Shown one piece after another: positions 17,504-26,852 of a DNA stretch of 64,000 nucleotides. Source of the DNA: Citrobacter youngae. GTDB taxonomy: Bacteria; Pseudomonadota; Gammaproteobacteria; Enterobacterales; Enterobacteriaceae. The stretch is from contig NZ_RPOI01000020.1 in NCBI RefSeq assembly GCF_003818115.1, forward strand, positions 1 through 64,000, read 5' to 3'. Position numbers and translations under genes: made by a program. How positions within the stretch are numbered: the stretch's first letter is position 1; each line of letters opens with the position of its first letter. The notes beneath the pieces are model-generated. The model saw only the letters and a list, made by a program, of their open reading frames with translations, did no database searches and had not been told where the DNA came from.

Positions 17504-19991
17504 TGTCCCCCTCCTCTTTCACTATCTCCGGCCCACCAAATCCCGTGACCGGTGGAACATGTTGCTGATAGCGCTCGACATCCACCAGCACGGTATGCGC
17601 TGAAGGCCCTTGCGCCAGTTGAGACGTACCAATATCCGCGCTCAGGACATTAGGATCGCCATAGGTACATAGCGTCCCGGCTTTCCCACCTTCCTGTGGG
17701 GAATACCATGCCCCTTCATGAATGCGGATCACGCCAGGGGTAAAATCAGGGCTAATCACCACCCCCGCCAGCACCTGACCGCGCGCGTTAAAGACCCGCG
17801 CAATATCCCCGGCTTTTAACCCCCGCGCGGCAGCATCTTGCTCGCTGATGTAAAGCGGTTCTCTTCCCGCTACCGCATACGTGCTGCGAAACGCATCACT
17901 TGAGCACAACTGGGAGTGCAGGCGTTTATCCGGATGACAGGATTGCAGGTGCAGTGGATATTTATCTTTCCTACTCTGATGGCTACGTTCAAACGGCTCC
18001 ATCCACACCGGATGTCCAGGGCAATCGTCATACTGAAAACCGGCAATCGTTTTGCTGTAAATTTCAATCAGACCTGATGGTGTGCCCAGGGGATTAAGAT
18101 CGGGCTGATCGCGAAATTCGCCATGACGCACCCACGGTTGTCCCGCGGGATATTCAACATACCCTTCACCTTTCCAGAACGTGTCAAAGTCTGGCAACGT
18201 AACACCGAGCGAGGCCCCCATTTTGACCCCTTCGTCATAAAGCGCTTGTACCCACTGCATTTCATCGCGGTTTTCCCGGTATACCGACTCCTTGTCAAAA
18301 CGTTTACAGAGTCCGGCAAACACGTCGAAATCATGCCGCGCTTCATATTGCGGTTTGACGACCTGATGCAGCGCCATCAGTCCCTTATTCGAATGGGTGC
18401 CAAACTGCTCAATATCGTTACGTTCAAAGCGTGTGGTAACAGGCAGGACGATATCGGCAAAACGACAGGATGCGGTCCATTGGTGATCTAACACCACCAC
18501 GGTCTCCAGTTTCTTCCACGCCTCGATCATCCGGTTGCGATCCTGCTGGGCGTGGAACGGGTTAGCCGCGCTGAAGATCGCCATTTTGATGTCAGGGTAG
18601 ATTAACGTCTCACCGTTAAACGCAATCTTTTTGCCCGGCTCCAGCAGGCAATCAACAATACGTGAGGTAGGAATATGCTCGGATACGCCGCGAAAATCTG
18701 GTTTATACTTCGCCTCTGGCGGATTGTTAATGCTCCCCAGACCAGAAAGTACCGGCCCGGCTGACGTCACCGTCCCTCCGCCGTTGTAGTGCCAGCCGAA
18801 CCCCACACCGCCGCCCGGTAAGCCAATTTGACCAACCATACTGGCCAGCACCACCAGCATCCAGGGATACTGTTCGCCGTGGTGCATACGCTGTACGCAC
18901 CAGCCGCCCATAAACTGCGTCCGACCTTTCACCAGCAGCCGGGCAAAGTCACGGATCTGATCCGCTGTCAGCCCACAGATTTCAGCAGCCCACTCGGCGC
19001 TTTTCGGTTGTTTGTCTGTTTCTCCCATCAGGTAGGGTAAAAACTGCTCGAAGCCGACGGTGTAGTCGTTAATGAATGCCGTGTCGTACAGTTTTTCTTC
19101 ATGCAGGGTATGTGCGAGCGCCAGCAGTAACGCAACATCGGTCTGTGGTCGTAACGCCAGCTGTTCACACCCCAGAAAATTTTGCGATTTGCTGCGCACC
19201 GGATCAACGCTGATGACGCGCATTTTGCCCTGGGCGACGGCCTCTTTGATCTGCTGCCAGTAGCCAAACGCATCGTGATCGGGAACCAAAAATTCAATCT
19301 GCAAGTTCTTAATGGGATCACAGCCCCACAGTACGATGGTATTGCTGTTCTCGATAACCAGCGGCAGCGAGGTTTGCTGTTCATAGACTTCAAGCGAACC
19401 AATAACATGCGGCAAAATCACCTGGGCTGCAGCCGCTGAATAGTCGCCTACGGTCGTCACATAGCTACCATGCAGGCCGAGCCCTCTGTCCATTGCACCG
19501 CCAGCCTTGTGGTATTTGCCCACCATTTGCCAATCCGCCAGCCCGGTAAAGACGCCGGATGAACCGTAGGTTTTTTGCACCCGCTCAAGCTCTTCATAAA
19601 ACAGGTCCAGCGCCTGATCCCAGCTAACCCGCACAAAACGATTATCTCCCCGCTGGCTACGATCCGACTTCTCACGCTTGCGTAACCAGTCCAGTCGAAC
19701 CATCGGATAGCGAACCCGTGAAGGGTTGTAGACGATTTCACGTACCGCATTGAGCATATCGCACGGGTGTTTGTCATGTTTGAACGGACGCGTTTCCGTC
19801 CACTCGCCGTTAACCACTTTGGCTTCAAAAGCACCATAATGTGAGCCGGACTGGATCCATTGTTCGGGGTTTTCCCCCGCCGCCCATACTTTTGATATCA
19901 GCGGATTAGGCGCCAGCACACTGGCTGCGCCAACCGCCAGCATTCCGGTCAGAAAACGACGGCGGGACGGATTAAAGTCATGAATATCCAT
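17493..19991 (-). CDS. torA: Trimethylamine-N-oxide reductase, catalytic molybdoenzyme
   Basis: This 832-residue periplasmic terminal reductase uses the bis-MGD molybdenum cofactor to reduce TMAO to trimethylamine in anaerobic respiration. A twin-arginine signal (SRRRFLTG, about residues 9-16) leads to Tat export. The serine ligand to molybdenum lies in the VGDYSAAAAQVI stretch (TorA-type GGDYS). Cofactor motifs GWCVQRMHHGEQ, GGGVGFGWHYNG and LQSCHPDKRLHSQL are intact. The TorA reading rests on overall resemblance and on the torC/torD neighbours; TorZ/BisC-type reductases are related. The start is 12 nt after torC. Confidence 0.94.
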   Translation of the reverse strand: MDIHDFNPSRRRFLTGMLAVGAASVLAPNPLISKVWAAGENPEQWIQSGSHYGAFEAKVVNGEWTETRPFKHDKHPCDMLNAVREIVYNPSRVRYPMVRLDWLRKREKSDRSQRGDNRFVRVSWDQALDLFYEELERVQKTYGSSGVFTGLADWQMVGKYHKAGGAMDRGLGLHGSYVTTVGDYSAAAAQVILPHVIGSLEVYEQQTSLPLVIENSNTIVLWGCDPIKNLQIEFLVPDHDAFGYWQQIKEAVAQGKMRVISVDPVRSKSQNFLGCEQLALRPQTDVALLLALAHTLHEEKLYDTAFINDYTVGFEQFLPYLMGETDKQPKSAEWAAEICGLTADQIRDFARLLVKGRTQFMGGWCVQRMHHGEQYPWMLVVLASMVGQIGLPGGGVGFGWHYNGGGTVTSAGPVLSGLGSINNPPEAKYKPDFRGVSEHIPTSRIVDCLLEPGKKIAFNGETLIYPDIKMAIFSAANPFHAQQDRNRMIEAWKKLETVVVLDHQWTASCRFADIVLPVTTRFERNDIEQFGTHSNKGLMALHQVVKPQYEARHDFDVFAGLCKRFDKESVYRENRDEMQWVQALYDEGVKMGASLGVTLPDFDTFWKGEGYVEYPAGQPWVRHGEFRDQPDLNPLGTPSGLIEIYSKTIAGFQYDDCPGHPVWMEPFERSHQSRKDKYPLHLQSCHPDKRLHSQLCSSDAFRSTYAVAGREPLYISEQDAAARGLKAGDIARVFNARGQVLAGVVISPDFTPGVIRIHEGAWYSPQEGGKAGTLCTYGDPNVLSADIGTSQLAQGPSAHTVLVDVERYQQHVPPVTGFGGPEIVKEEGDNAA

Positions 19992-20003
19992 ATCTTATCC
20001 TTA

Positions 20004-21134
20004 TTATTTGTTGGGTTCAGACACATCGCTGGCGTGTGTCTGGAGGTATTTCAACAACGTACGTTCTTCCACCGGATTGAGTCGATAATACGTCGACATC
20101 GCTTTCAGTCCGGCAATCCAGCCATTGGCGGTGTATCGGGTAGCCGGCGGCGTGCTGTGACAGGCGCTACACGTCGATTGCAGCATCTGATCTGAGTACT
20201 CCCATACCGGAGTAATGCTATCGATGAGTCCCTGCGCGGAGGTCCATGCGGTCACGCTCACCTGCTGCCATTCCTGATGCGAACCTGGGTCAGTCTGGGT
20301 TTGCAGGACTGTCACGTTTTCCATCAGTGAAGCATCCAGAACCGCGGAGAATACGCGTTTACCCATATACTGGGTGATCACCCGCCCACGCCCCTTGCTT
20401 TCACGCCAGCCCGTCACTTCCAACTGGACGTTGCCTCCCTCTTTTTGCAGCACCTTGACCTGGGTCGCCGGAAATAACAGCGCTTTCCCTGCTGGTGCCC
20501 CTGCCGTGGCTGTCAGTGTTTTTTCGCTTAACGAAAACAGCGTCGTCGCAGTTGACAGTTTTTCTCCCTGCTGTTGTAGCTGCTTGTAGCGATCGCGAAA
20601 ACCACTGCTCATGTCCGGTTTGTGGTGCGCGATCCCTTTGTGGCAATCAATGCAGTTGCTGTCCTTCGCCGCTGCCGCCGTCATCTGTGCCGCGGCATTG
20701 GCGGATTGTTTTCCATGATCCATTGCTTCATAGCTGTGACACGATTTACAGGCTGCCGAGTTGTTGGCGCTCATCCGCGCCCACTCTCGCTGGGCGAGCT
20801 CAGCCCGTTTAGCATTGAATTTTTCCGGGGTATCGATAGAGGGTGAGATAAAGGTGTGATAGAGATCGTTTAGGGCTTCGGTTTTACGCATCAACGTCGG
20901 GACGACTCCCGGGGGAATGTGGCAATCCTTACACTCCGCTCGTACGCCAGAGGCATTACGAAAATGCACGCTGGTTTTATACTCCTCTCCAGGTGTGCGC
21001 ATCGAGTGGCACGATAAACAAAACTCCGTAGTGCTGGTGTAATGGACTCCTTGCCATGTTCCCCAAATAACAATGGCCATTACGACAGCGCCACCTAACG
21101 CACACCAAAGCGCGTTCTTTTTTATCCACGACAT
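20004..21134 (-). CDS. torC: Pentahaem c-type cytochrome TorC (NapC/NirT family)
   Basis: The protein carries electrons from menaquinol to TorA. The N-terminal membrane anchor (about residues 9-28) is followed by five CxxCH haem sites: residues 39-43 (CLSCH), 68-72 (CKDCH), 129-133 (CKSCH), 161-165 (CIDCH) and 322-326 (CSACH). ATG 21134 (376 residues) is preferred over the in-frame ATG 21146, because GGAGG lies just upstream of the former and is buried in the latter's first codons. The CcmA-H machinery needed to attach the haems is encoded at the right end of the window. No torT, torS or torR gene is adjacent. Confidence 0.94.
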   Translation of the reverse strand: MSWIKKNALWCALGGAVVMAIVIWGTWQGVHYTSTTEFCLSCHSMRTPGEEYKTSVHFRNASGVRAECKDCHIPPGVVPTLMRKTEALNDLYHTFISPSIDTPEKFNAKRAELAQREWARMSANNSAACKSCHSYEAMDHGKQSANAAAQMTAAAAKDSNCIDCHKGIAHHKPDMSSGFRDRYKQLQQQGEKLSTATTLFSLSEKTLTATAGAPAGKALLFPATQVKVLQKEGGNVQLEVTGWRESKGRGRVITQYMGKRVFSAVLDASLMENVTVLQTQTDPGSHQEWQQVSVTAWTSAQGLIDSITPVWEYSDQMLQSTCSACHSTPPATRYTANGWIAGLKAMSTYYRLNPVEERTLLKYLQTHASDVSEPNK

Positions 21135-21301
21135 ACCTGCCTCCATTTTTTTAATAGCGTCACGCTAAGGGATATTAAAAAGCAAAAATAGAGACAGCGA
21201 TTTCAGATTATAGGAACAGCCTTAACTCTATGAGGCGTGTCAAAATAGCAATATTCTGAAACGTGTAATATGCCGCTATTGTTTAAACAAGGAATTTCCT
21301 C

Positions 21302-22783
21302 ATGCTGGCACTGTTTCTCAATAGGGAAAGTCGCACCCCGCTACAATTACAGATCTTTCAATTCTACTTTCAGGCAATTCAGCAAGGCGATTTGCTTTGT
21401 GGGGATAAACTGCCCTCTATCCGCGAACAGGCACAGACGCTAAACGTGGCCAAAATCACGGTGGTGATGGCGTATGAAAAACTGATGGCGGCCGGTTTTA
21501 TTAAGAGCAGGCAGGGTATCGGCTATGAAGTCACATTTACGGCACCTATGCGTAGTCCCCCAACACACGTGCCATCTGCGGAAGGCTCACCACCGATAAA
21601 GCCTAAGCCTGCCGGTGTTTCTACCGATGTTTACGCTGAAATGGGACGTGAGTGCTATTGCCGGATGGGCGTCCCTGATCCCAATGCGTTTCCCTGGTCA
21701 AGCTGGCGTAAATGGAATAATGCCCCCAGCGTACTTAAAGAGCAGCTACTGACTCGATATCATTCACCAAATGGATTATTTTCATTGCGTGAGCAAATTG
21801 TCAGATACCTTAATTTATCCCGTGGTATTAATACCAGTGCACAAAACATCATCATTACTGATGGAATTCAGGAAGGGTTGTCACTGCTCAGTCAAATATT
21901 CATTATTCATCATGCACTAAGCCAGAATAAAAAGTGTCACGTGGTCGCCGAATCACCTTGTTATTCTGGCGCATGGCATCTGTTTAATTATTATGGTGCC
22001 GATATTACGTCTATTGCCGTGGATAATCACGGGCTGTGCACCGATAATTTACCCGAGGTTGAAACCCAGCTTTGTTATGTGACACCTGCTCACCAGTATC
22101 CAATGGGCAGTGTTCTGTCACTTGAACGACGTAAGTCATTACTCACTTGGGCACAGCGAGTGGGCGCCTGGATTATTGAAGACGATTACGATGCCGTATT
22201 TACGTATGGCGAGAATCCCCTTCCGGCACTGAAAGCCATGGATTACCACAACCGGGTTATCTACATGGGGACTTTCTCAAAAACGCTGGGACCGGGGGCA
22301 CGTCTCGGTTACCTCGTTTGCCCCGATGAGCTGCTGCCCGCCGTTCAAAATATGAAAGCGCTGAACAACAATGGTAGCCAGTGGTTATTGCAGCAGTTTT
22401 TAGCCGAGTTAATGCAAAACCAGGTGTTTTATACCCATCTCGGTAAGCTAGCCTGCAACTATGCAGCACGCCTCGCATTACTGCGTGATGGCTTATCAGC
22501 CTTGTTCCCTGAAGGAAAGATCGATGGTGCCACGGCAGGGTTACATCTCTCATTACGCATTGACTGGTCGCCTGACGTCATCGCAAAACTACGCCAGCGC
22601 TGCCTGCAGGCAGGGGTGCGCTTTGATACATTACAGGAAATTGAAAACGGCTCAGAAACAGCGTGGCGGCAAAAAAATTCCGATGCGGTGATGTTCTTTG
22701 GTTTTGGCGGACTGCAGGTGCCGCACCTCAGAAAGGTATTAAACGTACTGGAGCAGGAGAGGTGTGCGTTATTACAGCAATAA
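21302..22783 (+). CDS. MocR/GabR-type transcription regulator (GntR HTH plus aminotransferase domain)
   Basis: This 493-residue regulator has an N-terminal GntR winged HTH (about residues 10-80: SIREQAQTLNVAKITVVMAYEKL) and a type-I aminotransferase-like domain. PLP would bind Lys327 in MGTFSKTLGPGARLGY; the IIEDDYDAVF motif carries the cofactor Asp. Such proteins sense an amine or amino acid through PLP and usually control an adjacent, often divergent, gene. Here the divergent neighbour is torC (167 bp between start codons), an unusual partner. The true target is unknown. Confidence 0.9.
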   Translation: MLALFLNRESRTPLQLQIFQFYFQAIQQGDLLCGDKLPSIREQAQTLNVAKITVVMAYEKLMAAGFIKSRQGIGYEVTFTAPMRSPPTHVPSAEGSPPIKPKPAGVSTDVYAEMGRECYCRMGVPDPNAFPWSSWRKWNNAPSVLKEQLLTRYHSPNGLFSLREQIVRYLNLSRGINTSAQNIIITDGIQEGLSLLSQIFIIHHALSQNKKCHVVAESPCYSGAWHLFNYYGADITSIAVDNHGLCTDNLPEVETQLCYVTPAHQYPMGSVLSLERRKSLLTWAQRVGAWIIEDDYDAVFTYGENPLPALKAMDYHNRVIYMGTFSKTLGPGARLGYLVCPDELLPAVQNMKALNNNGSQWLLQQFLAELMQNQVFYTHLGKLACNYAARLALLRDGLSALFPEGKIDGATAGLHLSLRIDWSPDVIAKLRQRCLQAGVRFDTLQEIENGSETAWRQKNSDAVMFFGFGGLQVPHLRKVLNVLEQERCALLQQ

Positions 22784-22800
22784 CAACGCACCTGAGTATT

Positions 22801-22832
22801 GCCGGGGGCGGGACAAGCGCCATCCGGCAATT
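22801..22832. repeat. REP-like palindromic element
   Basis: GCCGGGGGCGGGACAAGC..GCCATCCGGCAA has the GCCGG/CCGGC arms of a REP unit. It lies between the convergent mocR-type gene and uxuA. Confidence 0.65.
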
Positions 22833-22853
22833 TATTGCCTGGTGTTGGGCGAA

Positions 22854-24044
22854 TTACAGCAGATCGCGGAACTGCGTTTTTTTCAGCGCCAGCTCCACGC
22901 CGCGAACTTCTGCCAGTCCTTTCAGGCGACCAATCGCGGAATAGCCCGGATTCGTTTTCTTATGCAGATCGTCAAGCATCTGATGCCCATGATCCGGGCG
23001 CATTGGGATCGGACGCAAATCACCCGCTTTCTTACGGCGTTGCTCTTCGCTCAAAATAGCTGCCACCACCGATACCATATCCACATCGCCCTGCAAGTGT
23101 GCGCCTTCGTGGAAGGTTTTCGGGTTTTCTTCACGGCAGGTTGAACGCAAGTGTGTGAAGTGAATACGATCGCCAAAGGTCTCAATCATTTTTACCAGAT
23201 CGTTATCGGCGCGCACGCCGTACGAACCGGTACACATGGTGAAACCGTTATTGATACTGTCTACCGTTTCTTTCAGCCATTGCATATCTTCAATGGTCGA
23301 CACGATACGTGGCAGACCGAGGATTGGCCTTGGCGGATCGTCAGGATGCACTGCCAGACGTACACCAACTTCCTCAGCAACAGGCACAATCGCCCGCAGG
23401 AAGACAGCCATGTTATTGCGCAAATCATCTTTGCTGATCCCATCATATTCCGCCAGACGCGAGCGGAATTGATCCAGCGTATAACCTTCTTCGGCACCAG
23501 GCAGGCCAGCAATAATGTTGCGGGTCAGCTTTTCAATTTCTGCATCGCTCATGGCATTGAAGTAATCCAGCGCCTGGCGTTGTTCTTCGTCGGTATAATC
23601 CGCTTCAGCTCCCGGGCGTTGCAGAATGTGCAGCTCGAAAGCCGCAAAGGCAATCTGGTCAAAACGCAGCGCTTTGGACCCGTCCGGTAGCTGATATTCA
23701 AGGTCAGTACGCGTCCAGTCCAGGATCGGCATGAAGTTGTAGCACACGGTATCGATGCCGCAGGTCGCCAGGTTACGAATACTTTGCTGATAGTTGGCAA
23801 TCCACGTTTGATATTGACCTGAACGCGTTTTGATATCTTCGTGAACAGGGATACTTTCCACCACCGACCAGGTCAGCCCTTTTTCGGCCAGGGTAGCCTG
23901 GCGCTTTTGAATTTCTTCTACGGGCCACACTTCACCGTTGGGAATGTGGTGCAAGGCGGTCACAACACCCGTTGCGCCAGCCTGACGCACATCGTCAAGC
24001 GATACTGGATCGTTTGGTCCGTACCAACGCCAGGTTTGTTCCAT
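22854..24044 (-). CDS. uxuA: Mannonate dehydratase
   Basis: The 396-residue UxuA dehydrates D-mannonate to 2-keto-3-deoxygluconate in glucuronate catabolism. Family landmarks are intact: the N-terminal [59 protein letters not shown] and [14 protein letters not shown], which include the metal-binding histidines and aspartates. A GAGGTG ribosome site precedes ATG 24044. It is divergent from yeiQ, an oxidoreductase of the fructuronate/mannonate family that would make its substrate. In E. coli uxuA sits in uxuAB far from here, so this is a gene gained or moved to this site. Confidence 0.95.
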   Translation of the reverse strand: MEQTWRWYGPNDPVSLDDVRQAGATGVVTALHHIPNGEVWPVEEIQKRQATLAEKGLTWSVVESIPVHEDIKTRSGQYQTWIANYQQSIRNLATCGIDTVCYNFMPILDWTRTDLEYQLPDGSKALRFDQIAFAAFELHILQRPGAEADYTDEEQRQALDYFNAMSDAEIEKLTRNIIAGLPGAEEGYTLDQFRSRLAEYDGISKDDLRNNMAVFLRAIVPVAEEVGVRLAVHPDDPPRPILGLPRIVSTIEDMQWLKETVDSINNGFTMCTGSYGVRADNDLVKMIETFGDRIHFTHLRSTCREENPKTFHEGAHLQGDVDMVSVVAAILSEEQRRKKAGDLRPIPMRPDHGHQMLDDLHKKTNPGYSAIGRLKGLAEVRGVELALKKTQFRDLL

Positions 24045-24060
24045 TACTTCACCTCACAAG

Positions 24061-24075
24061 TTGTTATACCAAATT
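24061..24075. promoter_or_regulatory. Candidate UxuR/ExuR-type operator
   Basis: TTGTTATACCAAATT (with AAG before it) approximates the palindrome AATTTGGTATACCAAATT recognised by the GntR-family hexuronate repressors UxuR and ExuR. It lies 17 nt upstream of uxuA in the 200-bp gap shared with yeiQ, so it could control both. The match has one mismatch in the core. Confidence 0.6.
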
Positions 24076-24246
24076 AAACGACTTTTATGACGACTACCAT
24101 ACAGGCATCCGGTATACGATCAACACACCGCCCATCATTGATTGATCCAGCTCACATTACCCGGATAAATGAGGCACACCAATTCAATTTGTTGTCATAT
24201 AACTTTATACTACCATTGTTAATTAATGGTTAATCAGGTGTATTTA

Positions 24247-25713
24247 ATGAAGACTATTGCCTCAGCGTCTCTTGCGGAAAATGTCGTGATGCCTCAGTAC
24301 GATCGCCAACAGCTAAAAACGCGGATCGTACATTTTGGTTTCGGTGCATTTCATCGCGCCCATCAGGCGTTATTGACCGACCGGGTGCTGAATGCGCAGG
24401 GTGGAGACTGGGGGATTTGTGAGATCAGCCTGTTCAGCGGCGACCGGCTGATGAGCCAGCTACGCGAGCAGGATCATTTATTTACCGTGCTGGAAAAAGG
24501 TGCGGCCGGCAACCAGCCGATTATCGTCGGGGCCGTCAACGAGTGCCTGAATGCAAAGCTGGATTCACTGGCGGCTATTATCGAAAAATTTTGCGAGCCT
24601 CAGGTCGCTATTGTTTCGTTAACCATTACGGAAAAAGGCTACTGTATTGATCCTGCCACGGGGTCACTCGATATCGCTAACCCGCGTATTATTCACGATC
24701 TGCAGACACCGGCTGAACCGCACTCCGCACCCGGAATTATTGTTGAAGCACTGCACCGCCGACGTCAACGTGGGCTGCAACCGTTTACCGTCCTCTCCTG
24801 CGATAACATCCCGGACAACGGTCATGTGGTAAAAAACGCTGTACTGGGAATGGCGGAGAAACGCTCACCTGAACTGGCTAACTGGATTCGGGAGCACGTC
24901 AGTTTCCCGGGAACCATGGTAGACCGGATTGTCCCGGCAGCGACGGAAGAATCACTGGATGAAATCGCCCGCGAATTAGGCGTGGCAGACCCTTGCGCAA
25001 TCAGCTGCGAGCCGTTTATTCAGTGGGTTATTGAAGACCATTTTGTCAGCGGCCGTCCGCAATGGGAAACGGCAGGTGTCCAGATGGTCGAAAACGTCTT
25101 GCCGTGGGAACAAATGAAACTGCGGATGCTGAACGGCAGTCATTCGTTTCTCGCTTATCTCGGCTATCTGGCGGGATTCCAGCATATCAGCGACTGTATG
25201 CAGGACAGCGCATTTCGTGAAGCCGCTTACCGGCTGATGCTCAGCGAACAGGCCCCCACGCTGCAAATTACCGATGTAGATTTGGACCAGTATGCCGACA
25301 GCCTGCTGGAACGCTTTGCCAATCCGGCGCTGAAACATAAAACCTGGCAAATCGCGATGGATGGCAGCCAAAAATTACCGCAACGTATGCTGGACGGGAT
25401 CCGCGTTCATTTAGCACGTCAAAGCGAGTGGCCGCTGCTGGCACTCGGCATTGCGGGCTGGATGCGCTACGTAAGCGGGATTGATGATTCAGGTGAAATT
25501 ATCGATATTCGTGACCCGATGAGTGACAAAATCCGCACTATCGTCGAACAGAGTACGGAATCAGAACGCGTCAGCGCGTTGCTTTCACTGCACGAAATCT
25601 TTGCCACTGACCTCGCGCAGAACCCACAATTCATCGATACCGTGGAACGAGCCTGGCAACGTATCGCCCAATACGGTGCACATCAGGCGGTCATCGAGAC
25701 GTTAAAAAGTTAA
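24247..25713 (+). CDS. yeiQ: Mannitol dehydrogenase/fructuronate reductase family oxidoreductase
   Basis: The 488-residue NAD-dependent polyol/uronate dehydrogenase belongs to the MtlD/UxuB family. ATG 24247 (MKTIASASL) is chosen: AGGTG lies 7-11 nt upstream and it matches the E. coli YeiQ start; an ATG at 24226 would add seven residues. The nucleotide-binding VHFGFGAFHRAHQA motif (about 28-41), SCDNIPDNG, FPGTMVDRIVP and the catalytic KLRMLNGSHSFLAYLG (Lys-Asn-His) are intact. With the divergent uxuA it forms a likely fructuronate-to-mannonate-to-KDG pair; this pairing is inferred from context. Confidence 0.94.
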   Translation: MKTIASASLAENVVMPQYDRQQLKTRIVHFGFGAFHRAHQALLTDRVLNAQGGDWGICEISLFSGDRLMSQLREQDHLFTVLEKGAAGNQPIIVGAVNECLNAKLDSLAAIIEKFCEPQVAIVSLTITEKGYCIDPATGSLDIANPRIIHDLQTPAEPHSAPGIIVEALHRRRQRGLQPFTVLSCDNIPDNGHVVKNAVLGMAEKRSPELANWIREHVSFPGTMVDRIVPAATEESLDEIARELGVADPCAISCEPFIQWVIEDHFVSGRPQWETAGVQMVENVLPWEQMKLRMLNGSHSFLAYLGYLAGFQHISDCMQDSAFREAAYRLMLSEQAPTLQITDVDLDQYADSLLERFANPALKHKTWQIAMDGSQKLPQRMLDGIRVHLARQSEWPLLALGIAGWMRYVSGIDDSGEIIDIRDPMSDKIRTIVEQSTESERVSALLSLHEIFATDLAQNPQFIDTVERAWQRIAQYGAHQAVIETLKS

Positions 25714-25832
25714 CGATTTCTGCCATTAAACAGGACGAAGTTCGTCTTCGTCCTCTCTGCGCTTCTCTTTTCCCCCGTTTTTCGCCAGGATTGTTAAAAG
25801 CCATTACGGTAATTTATGAATCTGGAGTAAGC

Positions 25833-26818
25833 GTGACTAAAACCAATCTCATCACGGGTTTTCTCGGCAGTGGCAAAACCACATCTATTCTTCATCTATT
25901 GGCCAACAAAGATCCCGCAGAGAAGTGGGCCGTTTTGGTCAATGAGTTTGGCGAAGTGGGTATCGACGGCGCACTGCTCGCCGACAGCGGCGCAATGCTC
26001 AAAGAGATCCCCGGCGGCTGTATGTGCTGCGTTAATGGTTTGCCCATGCAGGTTGGCCTCAATACGCTGTTACGTCAGGGAAAACCGGATCGGCTGCTGA
26101 TTGAGCCCACCGGCCTCGGGCATCCCAAACAGATTCTGGATTTACTCACCGCGCCGGTTTACGAACCGTGGATCGACTTGCGCGCAACTCTCTGTATCCT
26201 TGATCCGCGCCTGTTGCTGGATGAAAAAAGCGTCGCGAATGAGAATTTCCGCGATCAGTTGGCCTCTGCCGATATCATCGTTGCCAATAAATCCGATCGT
26301 GCCACGACAGAAAGCGAAACTGCTCTGCAAACCTGGTGGCAGCACTACGGCGGTAACCGCCAGTTAGTTTATGCCGATCATGGACAGATCGACGGACAAT
26401 TACTGGATTTGCCCCGACTGAATCTGACAGAACTTCCCTCCAGTGCGGCACATACTCACCAGCATGCTGATAAAAAGGGCTGGCAGCACTAAGCCTGCCT
26501 GCCCAGCAACGCTGGCGCCGCAGTCTGAACAGCGGTCAGGGGCATCAGGCCTGCGGCTGGATTTTTGACGCTGACACGGTGTTCGATACCATCGGCCTGC
26601 TGGAATGGTCACGTCTCGCCCCTGTCGGCCGCGTGAAGGGAGTGATGCGTATTAAAGAGGGGCTGGTGCGTATCAATCGTCAGGGTGAGGACTGGCATAT
26701 TGAGACCCAAAACGTCGCCCCTCCAGACAGCCGCATTGAACTCATCTCCGATACCGAGACCGACTGGAATGCATTACAGAGTGCATTGTTGAGGCTTCGT
26801 TTAGACGCTGGCGCGTAA
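25833..26818 (+). pseudogene. yeiR: Zinc-binding GTPase YeiR, frameshifted
   Basis: YeiR is a COG0523/CobW-type GTPase that binds zinc. The GTG start at 25833 follows GGAG. The N-terminal part has the P-loop GFLGSGKTT, the metal motif GGCMCCVNG (CxCC), and NKSD, then a His-rich stretch (AHTHQHADKK). At about 26480 one base is missing: the zero frame reads KKGWQH and stops at 26492, while the -1 frame continues with the expected LAALSLP...RWRRSLNSGQG and runs through the CobW C-terminal domain to 26818. All of both halves is otherwise conserved, so this is a recent lesion, a sequencing error, or less likely frameshifting at AAAAAG. The truncated product (about 219 residues) would keep the GTPase domain. 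Confidence 0.9.
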
Positions 26819-26852
26819 GGTTGCCTCCGTTTTATGGCAATGGTAAACGACG

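Noticed and set aside
17493..19991. Naming the reductase torZ or bisC
   Set aside because: The neighbouring torC and torD genes and close resemblance along the TorA sequence favour torA.
26471..26481. Programmed -1 frameshifting in yeiR as the normal expression mode
   Set aside because: The slippery site is T-AAA-AAG, not the efficient A-AAA-AAG, and orthologues are single-frame, so mutation or sequence error is more likely. It is kept only as an alternative.
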